A stretch of DNA of 64,000 bases. It comes from Anaerolineales bacterium. Lineage in GTDB: Bacteria; Chloroflexota; Anaerolineae; Aggregatilineales; UBA2796. The stretch spans positions 186,001 to 250,000 of the forward strand of contig JABTTZ010000004.1 of NCBI GenBank assembly GCA_015075625.1. Reading direction: 5' to 3'. The translations under genes and the position numbers were made by a program. The stretch's first letter is position 1, and every line of letters starts with the position of its first letter. The notes below the pieces were generated by a model. It ran no database searches and was not told the origin of the DNA. It saw only the letters and a program-made list of their open reading frames with translations. This document shows, piece after piece, positions 26,628 through 36,300 of this stretch.

Positions 26628-27221
26628 TCAGGTGCTAAAAATATGTTGAATGGCTTGAGGTAAGAGGATGTCCAGATGGATGCTGTCGGGGGCAGTAAAC
26701 CAGAGCAGCGTTAGCCCTTCCAGCACCGCAATCAGCAATGTTGCTGTTTGGTCGGTATCCATAACTGGATACTCGCAGCGGGTGATGCCCTGTTCAAGAA
26801 GAGTCGCCAAGATACGGCGATAGGCAGCAAAGTAATCCTTTAAAAATGCCCGAACAGCCGGTTGACGGGAGGCAACGGCGTAAAATTCGTAGGCGATGTT
26901 TAACGTACTGGTATCCTGTTGCAGGTAAGCGATCATCTGTTGGGTCATAATCAAGAGCCGTTCTTTGGTGGAGTGTTCAAGGTCAACCAACGCCTGTAAT
27001 TGGATCAGGAGATCGTTAAAGGTGGACTCCAACAGACCAGCGATTAGGTCATCTTTATTTTTGTAATAAAGATAGAGTGTGCCTTTGCTCAAACCGCATC
27101 GTTGGGCTACATCGTCCATCCGTGCTTCGGCAAGTCCCTGCGTGGCAAAAATGGTACGGGCAGCCAGCAAAATTTGCTGTTGGCGTGTTTCACGAATCGT
27201 GGGGTTTTTAGGACGTGGCAT
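26628..27221 (-). CDS. TetR/AcrR family transcriptional regulator
   Basis: About 197 aa from MPRPKNPTIRETR (an alternative ATG three codons upstream at 27230 touches the operator). The N-terminal HTH is typical: QQILLAARTIFATQGLAEARMDDVAQRCGLSKGTLYLYYKNKDDLI. The C-terminal ligand domain is helical with no recognisable specificity. It is first in an operon with a membrane protein and a GNAT enzyme. A 30-bp palindrome containing TGACTGAC...GGTCA lies directly against its start codon, which strongly suggests autorepression. Confidence 0.9.
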   Translation of the reverse strand: MPRPKNPTIRETRQQQILLAARTIFATQGLAEARMDDVAQRCGLSKGTLYLYYKNKDDLIAGLLESTFNDLLIQLQALVDLEHSTKERLLIMTQQMIAYLQQDTSTLNIAYEFYAVASRQPAVRAFLKDYFAAYRRILATLLEQGITRCEYPVMDTDQTATLLIAVLEGLTLLWFTAPDSIHLDILLPQAIQHIFST

Positions 27222-27230
27222 GGCTACCAT

Positions 27231-27283
27231 ATTATATGACTGACTGGTTGGTCATATAATAGATCGCTTTTCGCTAGTGTCAA
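27231..27283 (-). promoter_or_regulatory. TetR operator palindrome and promoter
   Basis: A perfect inverted repeat with 10-base arms (ATTATATGAC at 27231-27240, GTCATATAAT at 27251-27260) and a 10-base spacer that itself extends the dyad (TGACTGAC...GGTCA). On the minus strand TTGACA (rc of 27278-27283) is followed 17-19 bases later by an AT-rich -10 region inside the palindrome, so a bound repressor would cover the promoter. Confidence 0.85.
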
Positions 27284-27429
27284 CTGTCTTTTTACGTTTG
27301 ATGTGACATTAGGGTCTGTCTGCACACGAGGACGCCTTCCCCCGTGCTTTAGCGCCGGGAATGGTTTGCCAAGACACCATGGTCCTTTACAAAGGCGTGA
27401 TGCCTCATTCCACATCAGAGGTTAGACCT

Positions 27430-27591
27430 TACAGCATTTTTCAAGGAGATTGACCCCTTCGTGGTTGACAGCCCCGCTTATCACCATATACTTGCCGATG
27501 GGCTAGGCGGTGGTGATCTAAAGGGTAAACAAACGACGCCCGCCCTTCTTGTAAGAAGGCTGGTTGCAGCCCAACCAGTGAGGGTACTGCA
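27430..27591 (-). repeat. Dispersed structured repeat, copy 1
   Basis: This roughly 160-bp block matches, in reverse orientation and at about 85% by eye, the block at 55506-55664. Its ends are imperfect inverted repeats of the type T(A/G)CAG(T/C)A. It contains the hairpin CCTTCTTGTAAGAAGG and a GATCACCACCGCC...GGTGATAAGCG element. No transposase is encoded. A MITE-like element is the most likely nature. Confidence 0.75.
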
Positions 27592-27626
27592 ATGCTCAAT
27601 TCTTTTCACCTCCACCCTTTAACCAT

Positions 27627-27655
27627 TTGACCGTCTAGCGGGTGAGTGGTACGAT
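27627..27655 (+). promoter_or_regulatory. Promoter of the BMP-type binding protein gene
   Basis: TTGACC at 27627-27632 and TACGAT at 27650-27655 are separated by 17 bases. The gene's ATG lies at 27729. Confidence 0.6.
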
Positions 27656-27728
27656 TTCCCTCTAACATTCAGAGGGATTTTCCCAAAGAAGGTTGCAAAC
27701 AGAGACTTGTGATTTTGTGGAGTACACT

Positions 27729-28781
27729 ATGAAGCGTTTTATGATTCTCGCTTTGGTTGCCGTTCTTGCCTTCGGTGTCGTAGGCGTGGCGACAACCCCC
27801 GTCAAAGGGCAAGGATTGAAAATTGGTTTGGTCACCGATGTTGGGCAGGTGGATGATCGCAGTTTTAACCAGAGCGCCTATGAGGGTGTGGTGAAAGCTG
27901 CCGAAGCCATTGATGGCGAATTCGACTACATCGAAACAAAAGACCCCAACGATTACGCCGCGAATATCGCCGCCTTTGCCGATCAGGACTATGACATCAT
28001 TGTCACCGTCGGCTTTGCCCTCGGTGAGGCAACCGCCGCCGCCGCCGCGAAATATCCCGATATTCACTTCATCGGCGTCGATCAATTCCAAGGGGCAGAA
28101 ATTGCCAACGTTACGGGCTTGATCTTCCCCGAAGCGAAGGCTGGTTTCTTGGCGGGTGTTTTGGCGGCACGGCTCTCCAAGAGTGGTACGATTGCCGCTG
28201 TCTTGGGGACCGATCAAGTGCCTCCCGTCGTTGCCTTCAAGGAAGGCTACGAGGCGGGCGCCAAGTTTGCCAACCCGGGCATCAAGCTGATCTCCACCTA
28301 CCACCCCGGTGGCTTGGACAAGGCGTTCACCGACCCAGAGTGGGGCGCAACGACGGCGAAGCAAGCGCTTGACAACGGCGCCGATGTCGTCTTTGGTGCG
28401 GGTGGCAAGACCGGTAACGGCGCTCTTGAAGAAGTGGCGAAAGAAGCCACCGCTGGCAAGGAAGTCTACTGCATCGGCGTGGACACCGACCAATGGGAAA
28501 CCGTTCCGGCGGCACACTCTTGCCTCGTCTCCAGCGCCATGAAACTGATCACTGATGGCGTGGTGGATATTGTTGCCCTCATTGCCGAAGGCGAAGCGCC
28601 CTCTGGGAACTTCATTGGCAAGGTCGGCTTGGCAGATTTCCACGACTTCACCGAGAAACTGCCGAAGGAACTCATCGATGAGTTGGCAGCCCTGAAGACG
28701 GCGCTTGATGAGGACATGATCGATCCCCTCACCGGAATGCCGATGATGGAAGCCACCCCAGAGGCGACGAAAGCCCCCTAG
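27729..28781 (+). CDS. BMP-family ABC transporter substrate-binding protein
   Basis: A 350-aa exported protein (signal peptide MKRFMILALVAVLAFGVVGV; ATG 27729 with GGAG six bases upstream). The mature part shows BMP/Med hallmarks: LVTDVGQVDDRSFNQSAYEG at the start, GFALGEA and PDIHFIGVDQ, VFGAGGKTGNGALEE, and GVDTDQWE. These proteins bind nucleosides or similar ligands for an ABC importer. There is no lipobox Cys, so it is soluble or otherwise anchored. No permease or ATPase genes are adjacent, so the transporter must be encoded elsewhere. The tail MMEATPEATKAP is polar. Confidence 0.9.
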   Translation: MKRFMILALVAVLAFGVVGVATTPVKGQGLKIGLVTDVGQVDDRSFNQSAYEGVVKAAEAIDGEFDYIETKDPNDYAANIAAFADQDYDIIVTVGFALGEATAAAAAKYPDIHFIGVDQFQGAEIANVTGLIFPEAKAGFLAGVLAARLSKSGTIAAVLGTDQVPPVVAFKEGYEAGAKFANPGIKLISTYHPGGLDKAFTDPEWGATTAKQALDNGADVVFGAGGKTGNGALEEVAKEATAGKEVYCIGVDTDQWETVPAAHSCLVSSAMKLITDGVVDIVALIAEGEAPSGNFIGKVGLADFHDFTEKLPKELIDELAALKTALDEDMIDPLTGMPMMEATPEATKAP

Positions 28782-28833
28782 AGTCGGTCTATCGGTGAGT
28801 CGCTAAGTCCTCTCAGGACAAAGCGCATGGTAT

Positions 28834-28870
28834 GGGCGGGTCGGCAGTACGTCGATCCGCCCTTCGTTTT
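28834..28870 (+). terminator. Rho-independent terminator after the BMP protein gene
   Basis: GGGCGG-g-TCG (28834-28843) pairs with CGA-t-CCGCCC (28853-28862), followed by TTCGTTTT. It lies about 55 bases after the stop. Confidence 0.75.
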
Positions 28871-28897
28871 GGATAACCGTTTGGATCAGGTTGGATC

Positions 28898-29665
28898 ATG
28901 CCCATGCCCGCTCCCACCTATGATGACACCCGCCAAGCGTGGCGGTCTATCTGGACAGCAACGGATTTTGAGCGCGAATTGGCGACGCTTGATTACCCCC
29001 GCGCCCGCGAACTACGCTCCCTCTACGCACCCTACCTCCCCCACGATACGCCCATTCTAGAGGCGGGCTGCGGGATGGGGCAGATCGTCTACCACTTGCA
29101 GCGCGAGGGCTACGCCGCGATTGGTCTTGATTACGCCCCCGAAGCGCTCGAATTTGCCCACCACACGCATCCCAACCTGATGCTCCATGTTGGGGATGTC
29201 CACCATCTGCCTTACCCATCGGGGAGTATGGGGGCGTATCTCTCCTTTGGCGTCGTAGAGCATTTTGAGGCGGGTCCGGCGGCGGCGCTGGCGGAGGCAT
29301 TTCGCGTCCTACGTCCGGGAGGTGTCCTCGTGGTGACCACCCCGCACCCCAACCTTGCCGAATCGTTGAAAACCCTGTTGGATAGCCTGATTCCCTCACG
29401 GCGGCGGCGTCCGGGGAGGGCAGATTATTACGAGACGACCTATCGTCACGACCAGTTGGCGGGGTTTGTTCGGGCGGCGGGGTTCAGCCTTCTGCGCGTG
29501 ACCCCCTATTCGCATAGTTACACCTTCTACGGAATCGCTCCCATCTTTCGCGGCAAGGGCTATTACGAAACCTCTCGCCTCGCAGAGATCGCCGCCCGAA
29601 TCAGCAAACGGCTGCTACCTTGGGGCTTGGCGTTTGAGTGCCTTGTTGTCGCCCATAAGCCGTGA
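28898..29665 (+). CDS. Class I SAM-dependent methyltransferase
   Basis: A 255-aa methyltransferase with motif I ILEAGCGMGQIVYHL near residue 54, the acidic residue after strand 2 (IGLDYAPEAL), motif II (GVVEHFEAG) and motif III (RVLRPGGVLVVTTPHP). The fold matches small-molecule methyltransferases of the UbiE/SmtA kind; the substrate is not evident. The next gene starts nine bases after its stop on the same strand, so they are probably co-transcribed. Confidence 0.85.
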   Translation: MPMPAPTYDDTRQAWRSIWTATDFERELATLDYPRARELRSLYAPYLPHDTPILEAGCGMGQIVYHLQREGYAAIGLDYAPEALEFAHHTHPNLMLHVGDVHHLPYPSGSMGAYLSFGVVEHFEAGPAAALAEAFRVLRPGGVLVVTTPHPNLAESLKTLLDSLIPSRRRRPGRADYYETTYRHDQLAGFVRAAGFSLLRVTPYSHSYTFYGIAPIFRGKGYYETSRLAEIAARISKRLLPWGLAFECLVVAHKP

Positions 29666-29674
29666 GAGTCCGTT

Positions 29675-30115
29675 GTGTATGCCGACGATTGCGTTGTGGT
29701 GGGGGTGATCCGACGGGCGCATGATCTGCGTGCGGCGCAAGCGGAGCGCTGGTATCGCGTCCCGCTGTGGCACGCCGCGCCCACCGTTGTTGATGCCGTT
29801 TACCTCGCCTTTTACCTAAGCGGCAGAGATGCTCAGAGGCAATCGCCCGCTGGCGGGGTCTATTGGTTCGCCCGCGTGCGCGGCTATGAACTTCACCGCC
29901 GCTGCGACCTGCTCCCACAGGAAAAGGCGCACCCCCGCGCCAACGACCTTTACTTGCGGTTCGCTCTTGATCCGCTCCAAGCGAAAGCCCCGCCCATCTT
30001 CAACCCCACCCGACGGACGATCACCTTTATCCGCACGACGTGGGATCGCTTTCGCGCCGCTACCGTCATTGCCGACCTCTACAGCGAGGATGAGGCATTC
30101 GTGCGGCGTGATTAA
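29675..30115 (+). CDS. Conserved hypothetical protein, 146 aa
   Basis: The reading frame begins at a GTG (29675) ten bases after the methyltransferase stop. Notable runs are RWYRVPLWHAAPTVVDAVYLAFYL, VRGYELHRRCDLLP and RRTITFIRTTWDRF. I associate this type of sequence with uncharacterised proteins found in several thermophilic and Chloroflexota genomes, without a proven function. It is rich in Arg and aromatic residues, which would fit nucleic-acid binding, but that is speculation. Coupling with the methyltransferase is the only contextual clue. Confidence 0.65.
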   Translation: MYADDCVVVGVIRRAHDLRAAQAERWYRVPLWHAAPTVVDAVYLAFYLSGRDAQRQSPAGGVYWFARVRGYELHRRCDLLPQEKAHPRANDLYLRFALDPLQAKAPPIFNPTRRTITFIRTTWDRFRAATVIADLYSEDEAFVRRD

Positions 30116-30163
30116 AGTGTGTTATGCTAGGTAGGTAGCAGCGATACTCTGGGAGAATTTCTG

Positions 30164-32029
30164 ATGCGTTTTCGATGGACTCGGTGGGTTATTCTGACCC
30201 TCATTGCGTGTATGGCGTTTCCGGGCGCGGGCAACCCCGCTCCGGCAGCGGCACAGGGAAGCGGCACAGCGCTGGTGCGTATTGTCAACGTGTCTCCTGA
30301 TTCAGGGCAAATGAACGTCTTTTTTGACGACGGGACGAAGAATGCCCTGATCGTGCGCTTCCTCGCCCCGGGCGAAACCTTCAACTACTTTGAACTCCCT
30401 ATTGGCTCGTACACCTTTAACTTCTATGGCAAAGGCTCACCGGATCCAAATGCCTCTGCCAAAGCGGAACTTGCCCCCGGCGGGCGCTATACGGTAGTTG
30501 CTTATGGGAAATTTGCCGATTTACAAACAGTCACCCTTACGGATGATCGTTCAGCTGTGGCACGCGGGTTGGCAAAAGTCCGTATTTTCCATGCTGTTGT
30601 TGGGGCACCCAATGTTGACCTGAATGGCGCTGATGGCAAAGCGCTTCTGAGCGATGTTCCCTTTGGCGCAGCCAGCGATTACACACTGCTGCCCAACGGA
30701 CTGAACACACTTGCTGTGACCCCTACTGGGGGAGCGGATGCTGTTGCCGAACTGAAGAACCTGAACCTTGACCGCCAGTACCGCTACGATCTGTTCCTCT
30801 ATGGGCAGGCGGGGGGGGCGGTGTCTATTGCAGTGGCGAAGGCACAAACACTCCGCGCCAGCGGGACGAACCAAATCCGCTTTGCCAACTACCTACCGGG
30901 CAACGGCGAACTCGATCTCGTCTTGAATGGCGATGATGCTTTCTATGGCTTGCGCTATGGCGAGGCGACAAACTACGCGCTGGTGGTGGCGCCGGGTGAT
31001 TACACGGCAACCGTCTACCGGACGGGCAACCGTGCCACGCCGCTGACAACTGGAAAAATCACCGTAGACCCCGAACAGAGCGTCCTTCTGACGGTGCGTG
31101 AAGGGACTTCTGGGGCAGAGATTGCCCCGATCAACGAGAAATATGAGCCGGTGCGCGTTAGTCAGGGGCGATTGCAGGTTGTCAACGCCGCCAGTGATGC
31201 TCCGCTTGTCGATGTCTTCATCACAGGCAATGAGGGGAAACTGTTCAGCGTCGATGCTGGCGAGAGTAGAAGTGTCGATGTCGGGGCGGGGGTTGTCAGT
31301 GTGGTGGTGAAAACTCCAACGGGAGATACCATCGGGCGTTTGGATGTCCGGCTGCGCGAAGGGGTGACAACCTCTGTCGTATTCTTTGGCAGCCCTAGCA
31401 AATACCTTCTCACCTTCTACACCTACACCGTTCAACCAATTGTCCCCATGCGCTTTGTCCATGCCTCTGGTGTAGGCGCGGTAGATGTCTACCTTGATGG
31501 TGGGCAGGTGATCGGCGGGTGGGTGCGTGGGGCAACAACGGATTATGTCAACCTCAGCCCCGGCATTCATGAGATTGCTGCCTACCCCGAAGGGTCTGAT
31601 CCGGCGGCGACTCCGCCTCTCTTTAAAAAGACGTTCGACCTCGGCGCGTATGCGCTGACGGCTGTAGTCATGGATTTTCAGGGTAAGACAACGATTTTTG
31701 CCTATCCCGATAACCTGTTGGCAATTCGTCCGGGCTATGCTCGCGCCCGTTTGATTCAAGCAGCGCCGGAGATCGGTTCAGTGAAGTGGAACAACCAAAC
31801 CGGCGGGGCGCGGATCGTTGCCAACCCGATCAACTTTGGCGAATCAAGCAGTGCAGTTGATCTAGCGGCAGGTCCGTATGGCTTCACCTTCACGGGCGTC
31901 AACGATCCGAACATCTTCCGGCGGCATCAGGCAGACCTACCAGAAGGGGCATTCGTCACCTTCGTCATCTTCGGGGCGAACGAAGGCGACGTGTTGACGA
32001 TTGTCTATCAGGTGAACGCCAAGCCGTAA
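30164..32029 (+). CDS. Secreted DUF4397 repeat protein
   Basis: A 621-aa exported protein. After an N-terminal signal region (VILTLIACMAFPGAGNPAPAAA) come about five to six DUF4397-type repeats, each starting with a phrase like VRIVNVSPDSGQMNVFFD, VRIFHAVVGAPNVDLNG, IRFANYLPGNGELDLVLNG, LQVVNAASDAPLVDVFITG, MRFVHASGVGAVDVYLDG and ARLIQAAPEIGSVKW. Such beta-sandwich repeats occur in cell-surface proteins; the function is unknown. It is probably monocistronic, with a TATGCT -10-like box at 30123-30128. Confidence 0.85.
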   Translation: MRFRWTRWVILTLIACMAFPGAGNPAPAAAQGSGTALVRIVNVSPDSGQMNVFFDDGTKNALIVRFLAPGETFNYFELPIGSYTFNFYGKGSPDPNASAKAELAPGGRYTVVAYGKFADLQTVTLTDDRSAVARGLAKVRIFHAVVGAPNVDLNGADGKALLSDVPFGAASDYTLLPNGLNTLAVTPTGGADAVAELKNLNLDRQYRYDLFLYGQAGGAVSIAVAKAQTLRASGTNQIRFANYLPGNGELDLVLNGDDAFYGLRYGEATNYALVVAPGDYTATVYRTGNRATPLTTGKITVDPEQSVLLTVREGTSGAEIAPINEKYEPVRVSQGRLQVVNAASDAPLVDVFITGNEGKLFSVDAGESRSVDVGAGVVSVVVKTPTGDTIGRLDVRLREGVTTSVVFFGSPSKYLLTFYTYTVQPIVPMRFVHASGVGAVDVYLDGGQVIGGWVRGATTDYVNLSPGIHEIAAYPEGSDPAATPPLFKKTFDLGAYALTAVVMDFQGKTTIFAYPDNLLAIRPGYARARLIQAAPEIGSVKWNNQTGGARIVANPINFGESSSAVDLAAGPYGFTFTGVNDPNIFRRHQADLPEGAFVTFVIFGANEGDVLTIVYQVNAKP

Positions 32030-32038
32030 CCTCCTTCC

Positions 32039-32070
32039 CCCCCCAACATTTCTGCGTTGGGGGGAATTTC
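32039..32070 (+). terminator. Probable terminator after the DUF4397 gene
   Basis: CCCCCCAAC (32039-32047) pairs with GTTGGGGGG (32056-32064) around an 8-base loop; AATTTCC follows, a weak uridine stretch. The hairpin overlaps the upstream-most possible start of the next ORF, which argues against that start. Confidence 0.55.
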
Positions 32071-32131
32071 CTTCCTTGCCCCATACCTTGCGGTACAATG
32101 GGTGTGGCAATGTCCTGTTTGGAACACACCT

Positions 32132-33061
32132 GTGACGACTCCCAATTACACTGAGACGCTTCGCCAAGCCGTGACGCAAGTCCTCGGTGCGCCGCCTGAC
32201 GACGCCCCGCTGGATGCGCAAATGCTTGATGTCCAAACCGCTGACGGCATTCGCCGCGAACATCTAAAATATCAAGTTGCTCCGGGTGATTGGGGCTGCG
32301 CTTACCTGCTTCGTCCAGAAGGCGGGAACGCCGCCCTTCCCACCGTCTACCTTCACCATCAGCATAATTACACTTACAACCTCGGCAAAACCGAAATTTT
32401 AAACATGGGTGGGGTGAATTTGGGTGAGGAACTCGTCCGGCAGGGTTATGCCGTTTTCGCCCCCGACGCCCTCGGTTTTGGCGAACGCCGTTCCCCCCAC
32501 AGCACCGGGGCGGACTATGATCGCGAATACAACACAAACCACCTCACCGTGCGCCTTTTGCGGGGGGAAACCCTTCTGCGGAAGGTCATTTGGGATGTCA
32601 GCCGAGGGGTAGATTACCTCCTGACCCGCGCCGATGTCGATCCACGCCGGATAGCTTTTATGGGTAGCGGCTATGGGGCGCGGATGGCGCTCTGGGCAAT
32701 GGCGCTCGATACGCGGATTCGGGCAGGGGTTGCCTATGGGGGAATCGGCTCGATGAAGGAAAATGTGCGGCGGGGGGTATGGTTTACCCCTGAATTCATC
32801 GTCCCCCGCCTGATGCAGGTAGCAGATATACACCACATCCTCAGCTTGGTTGCCCCGCGTCCGTTTCTGATCTCTGTGGCAGCCGATGATCCAGTCACCG
32901 CTGACGCCGAAGATGTCTACCGGCGTGCCTTGCCCTCTTACGAGCGAGGCGGGGCGGCGCATCGGCTTGCCCTTTACCAGTACGAGGGGGCGTTTTCCTT
33001 GAATCGGGTGATGCGCTTCAACGCTTATGCGTGGCTAAATTCGTGGCTGAAGGGGTATTGA
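32132..33061 (+). CDS. Alpha/beta hydrolase-fold protein with degenerate active site
   Basis: About 309 aa from a GTG at 32132 (VTTPNYTETLRQAV); the frame is open from 32057 but that part overlaps a terminator hairpin. The fold is that of dienelactone hydrolase/acetyl-xylan esterase-type enzymes: PTVYLHHQHNY, GYAVFAPDALGFGERR, DVDPRRIAFMGSGYGARMALW, RPFLISVAADDPVTA. At the nucleophile elbow the usual G-x-S-x-G reads G-S-G-Y-G, so the nucleophile position is Gly, and the C-terminal region where the catalytic His is expected (YEGAFSLN) has none. It may be a non-catalytic homologue or use a displaced Ser. Confidence 0.75.
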   Translation: MTTPNYTETLRQAVTQVLGAPPDDAPLDAQMLDVQTADGIRREHLKYQVAPGDWGCAYLLRPEGGNAALPTVYLHHQHNYTYNLGKTEILNMGGVNLGEELVRQGYAVFAPDALGFGERRSPHSTGADYDREYNTNHLTVRLLRGETLLRKVIWDVSRGVDYLLTRADVDPRRIAFMGSGYGARMALWAMALDTRIRAGVAYGGIGSMKENVRRGVWFTPEFIVPRLMQVADIHHILSLVAPRPFLISVAADDPVTADAEDVYRRALPSYERGGAAHRLALYQYEGAFSLNRVMRFNAYAWLNSWLKGY

Positions 33062-33132
33062 TTCCCCCTTCTCCGTATAGAAGAGAAGGTTGAGGGGGTG
33101 CGGTGGAAAGGAGTCCACGCGCTAGGACTAAT

Positions 33133-33238
33133 CACCCCGTTAGGGTTAGAAACCAAAGACAGGTACCGCATTTGCCTTTCAAGCCCCGCAGGGGTGGTTC
33201 ATTTTAGCCCGCTGCTTTAGCGGCGGGCGACATGCGGA
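33133..33238. repeat. Intergenic palindromic repeat, copy 2
   Basis: Shares with copy 1 ATCACCCCGTTAGGG, CAAAGACAGG, TTGCCTTTCAAGCCCCGCA and AGCCCGCTGCTTTAGCGG in the same order. The whole gap from 33062 to 33382 otherwise holds only a CCCCTTCTCC-type block at its start and no gene. Confidence 0.7.
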
Positions 33239-33382
33239 CGCCCTAGAGGGTGTCCCTACAGGTGAAGAACCCCTAATCCATCCTCCATAAGTCTTCATAA
33301 AAAATTCACAGACCCCTACTTGTATTTCGTCATTTTTGGGATTACAGTGACTGAATGCCCCATCCATCGAAAGGATTTCGCC

Positions 33383-36300
33383 ATGCGACCCATTGGGCGT
33401 TTTTTGCTTGTTCTTATACTCCTTACTGTCCTTTTCAGCGTGCCAGCAACTCCGGCACGGGCAGCGACCTTCACCGTCACCAACACCTATGACTCCGGAC
33501 CCGGCACTCTGCGACAAGCAATCATTGATGCCAACGCTAATGGGGGCGCAGATGTGATCAATTTTGGCATCATCACAGGGACATGCCACAGTTCACTGGT
33601 GTGTATGATCACCCTACTCACCCCTCTGCCTGCAATCACTGGACAGACGACGCTGAACGGCACAACCCAATCGGGGACATCGTGTTCCGCCGCACCAAAG
33701 ATTCAGATCATGGCGGGAAACGCAACTGTGGCGGACGCGGCGGCGCTCAGTTTCACCAGCACTGCCAATAACAGTACGGTTGCAGGTCTATCCATCTCCG
33801 GCTTCAATGGCACAAACGGGATCGGTCTCAACCTCGACGGTGCGGATAACATGGTCGTCACCTGCAGCCTGATCGGTGTGCGGGCAACTGACCTGAATCC
33901 TGCCGGGAACACGGTGGGTGTGCGCCTGACAAACACTGCCGTAAACAATCGCATTGGCACAAATGCGGACGGGACGAATGATGCCGCCGAACGGAACACG
34001 ATTTCGGGCAATGTCACGGGCATCCTCCTGACGGGTAGCGGCACGGCGAACAATATTATCGCCGGGAATTACCTCGGCTTGAGCAGCAGCGGGGCGCAGT
34101 ACGTGGGCAACATGGACGCTATCGTCATCGATAACGCCAGCGCTACAAACACCATTGGCGGCATCACGAACAACGTCGAGGGGAATACCATTGCCGGGAA
34201 CACCGGGCGGGGCATTACCCTAACATCGACGGCGGGCATCAACAATCTGATCAGCGTCAACAGTATCTTTGGCAATGGCGGGTTGGGGATCGATCTCAAT
34301 GCCGATGGCGTTGATACGAATGACACGCTTGACCCCGACACTGGTCCTAATGGACGTCAGAACTACCCCTTGCTGCTCACTGGCTACCAGATGGGGAGAC
34401 AGATCATAGCCACCCTGAACACAACTGCCTCTACAGGCGGGCTTTCCGTTGATGTGTATGCGAATGCCTCCTGCGATGGCTTGGGATACGGCGAAGGGCA
34501 GTTCTTCATGGGGCGGGCGACGAGCATTAGCACCGATGGTAGTGGGAATGTCACCATCATGATAGATGCTTTGACAGTCCCAGCGGGAATGCCCTTCATC
34601 ACTATGGTCGCCCGCACGTCGGGAGGCTCATCCAGCGAATTCTCCCCCTGTTACAACTTCACCCCTCAAAGCTATGTGGTGACCACCACCGCCGACTCTG
34701 GTGTAGGGAGCTTGCGTCAAGCGATCACCGACGCCAACGTTCAGCCCGGGATCGACACGATCACCTTCAATATTCCTCCCGCCGACCCGAACTGTGTGGC
34801 GGGTGTTTGCACAATCACGCCGGTCACTGTTTTGCCAGAGGTGGCGAAGCCCCTCATCCTAAATGCCACGACCCAACCCGGTGCGGTCTGTCCGGGGAGC
34901 AGTTCCAACGGCGATCTGCGGATCGTTTTGCAGGGGACGGGGGCAGCCTCTGTCGCTTATGGTTTACAGTTTAACGACAATGCTGACTACAGCGAAGTAC
35001 GCGGTTTCGTCATTGGCGGCTTTGCCAATGCGTCTAGTGTTGGTCTGAACTTATTCGGCGCAGATTATGTCAAAGTGCAATGCAACTTCCTCGGCATTAA
35101 CCAAGCGGGGGCGACGGCGAACGCCAACCGAGTCGGTGTACGAGTCGGGGTTAGCTCAATCGATTCGGATGGTGTATTCATCGGCGTTGATGGCAATGGC
35201 ATCAACGACACGAACGAGCGCAACGTCATCTCGGGGAACATCCAACAAGGCATTCTGGATAGTTCCAACCCCTCCAGCGATAGTTTGGTTGTTGCCGGAA
35301 ACTACATTGGGACGAATGCGGCGGGAACCGCCTCTGTGGGGAATGGGGGCAATGGAATCACCATCACGAATACGGCGTTCGTCACCATTGGCACCAACAG
35401 CGACGGGGTGAGCGACCTCCTTGAACGGAACGTGATCTCTGGGAACACCGGGATTGGGCTTCAATTTACCTCGTTCATCGTCACCAACCGCGTCATGGGC
35501 AACTACATTGGAACGAATGCGGCGGGGACAGCAGCCATCCCCAACATATCCAATGGCATCTTAATATCAGGGACGAACGGAACTCCGATATTAACTATCG
35601 GGACGAATGGCGACGGCATAAACGATCTCGTCGAAGGAAATGTGATCTCTGGCAATGGGGGGCACGGGTTTCAAATCACCAGCCTTGGTAGTGGGTCGTT
35701 TACCCTTGCCGGGAACATCATCGGGATGAACGCGACGGGGACGGCGGCACTTGGAAATACGATTGGGGTGAACCTCAACATCACCAACATGAGTGGCGTC
35801 ATTGGCTCGGATGCGGCGACGCCTAACCCCCTTGAGGGCAACCTGATTGCGGGGAACACCCAAGACGGGATTGTCCATAATAACACCGCTACCAATGTGC
35901 GTGTATCGATGAACCGCATCTTCAACAACGGGACGCTGGTAAACCACCTTGGCTTTGACCTCGGCACCGATGGACCCACCGCCAATGATGCGGGCGATGG
36001 CGATGGCGGATCAAACAACCTCCAAAACTTCCCGGTGATCAGCAGCGCCGTCTTGACGGGATCGACGGTGACGGTGAGCGCCAGCCTGAACAGCACCGCC
36101 AGCACGACCTTCCGCATTGAACTGTTTGCCAACAGCAGTTGTGATACGAGCGGGTTTGGCGAGGGGAAAACCTACCTCGCCAGCCAAAACGTAACCACTG
36201 ATGGCGCGGGGAATGTCAGTTTCAGTTTTACGCCGGAGGTCACACCCGGTCAGCCTATCTATACGATGACCGCCATAGATGGAAACAACACCTCGGAGTT

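Noticed and set aside
27466-27650. Short coding remnant of a transposase in the 27.4-kb repeat
   Set aside because: No frame is conserved between the two copies, stops occur in each, and conservation follows hairpins rather than codons.
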